In this document: positions 5,700 to 5,703 of the stretch, piece after piece
Position numbering within the stretch: the first letter of the stretch is position 1
How the letters are laid out: each line of letters begins with the position of its first letter
Assembly: GCA_013696185.1 (NCBI GenBank)
Contig: JACCZA010000307.1
Location: 1 to 5,703, forward strand
Origin: Actinomycetota bacterium
Lineage (GTDB): Bacteria > Actinomycetota > Thermoleophilia > Gaiellales > Gaiellaceae
Reading direction: 5' to 3'
DNA length: 5,703 bases
Made by a program: the position numbers and the translations under genes
The notes under the pieces: generated by a model
What the model saw: the letters and a program-made list of their open reading frames with translations, nothing else
Told to the model about the DNA's origin: nothing
Databases searched by the model: none

Positions 5700-5703
5700 A
5701 CGC

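Larger units (their letters stand above)
5521..5703. other. Intergenic region upstream of truA, no recognisable gene
   Basis: Each frame was read on the minus strand: one is open from the edge to a TAG just before truA, but its product is Pro/Arg/Gly/Thr-rich and matches no family I know; the other two hit stops within the first 60 nt. On the plus strand, a frame from GTG 5573 stays open to the edge (43 codons), also without recognisable protein character. I see no convincing -35/-10 pair for truA. The region is dominated by hairpins and a direct repeat, listed separately. Confidence 0.5.

Noticed and set aside
5585..5703. An intact tRNA-Ser or selenocysteine tRNA gene
   Set aside because: No matching 3' acceptor strand, no normal T-stem, no long variable arm of the right size, and a pyrimidine after the anticodon. 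Kept only as a possible relic.
5675..5703. Start of a cyclic-di-GMP (GEMM-type) riboswitch, because of GGGCAAACC
   Set aside because: The short motif matches, but the following bases close a tight hairpin instead of the GEMM arm, and the window ends before the rest could be checked.
1..5703. A novel defence, mobile or biosynthetic system
   Set aside because: All genes belong to recognised core families or, for the left gene, a common envelope type; no transposase, integrase, toxin-antitoxin pair, CRISPR repeat or secondary-metabolite gene is seen.

Overview
This is a GC-rich window (about 70% G+C by eye) of compact bacterial housekeeping DNA. The style suggests a high-GC actinobacterium. The LigA variant signatures (MGSLEK instead of MLSLDN, YKWAP instead of YKFPA) and the secreted coiled-coil hydrolase resemble what I remember of the class Thermoleophilia (Solirubrobacterales/Gaiellales). 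That placement is inference from memory and was not searched.

Left part (1-2129): two divergently transcribed envelope genes. On the minus strand, running off the left edge, is the N-terminal part of a secreted coiled-coil protein of the kind that carries NlpC/P60 or M23 peptidoglycan hydrolase domains; the catalytic domain is outside the window. On the plus strand is a complete, unusually short family S13 D-alanyl-D-alanine carboxypeptidase (PBP4/DacB type). The region between them holds a good sigma70-type promoter for the minus-strand gene.

Right part (5520 down to 2115, minus strand): a three-gene run, truA (tRNA pseudouridine synthase), then a HAD-superfamily phosphatase, then ligA (NAD+-dependent DNA ligase). 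A perfect GC hairpin lies between truA and the HAD gene. The HAD gene and ligA overlap by 14 nt, with ligA most likely starting at a TTG behind a strong Shine-Dalgarno sequence inside the HAD gene. The 3' ends of ligA and the carboxypeptidase gene overlap by 15 nt, with no terminator visible between them.

Right edge (5521-5703): 183 nt with no convincing gene but several adjacent hairpins, a repeated octamer and a stretch resembling the 5' half of a tRNA-Ser. It could be a truA leader, a terminator region of an unseen neighbour, or a small structured RNA.

I see no mobile element, CRISPR array, intact tRNA/rRNA or defence system. The window is largely ordinary core genome; the items worth a second look are the shortened S13 protein, the variant LigA motifs and the structured right-edge region.
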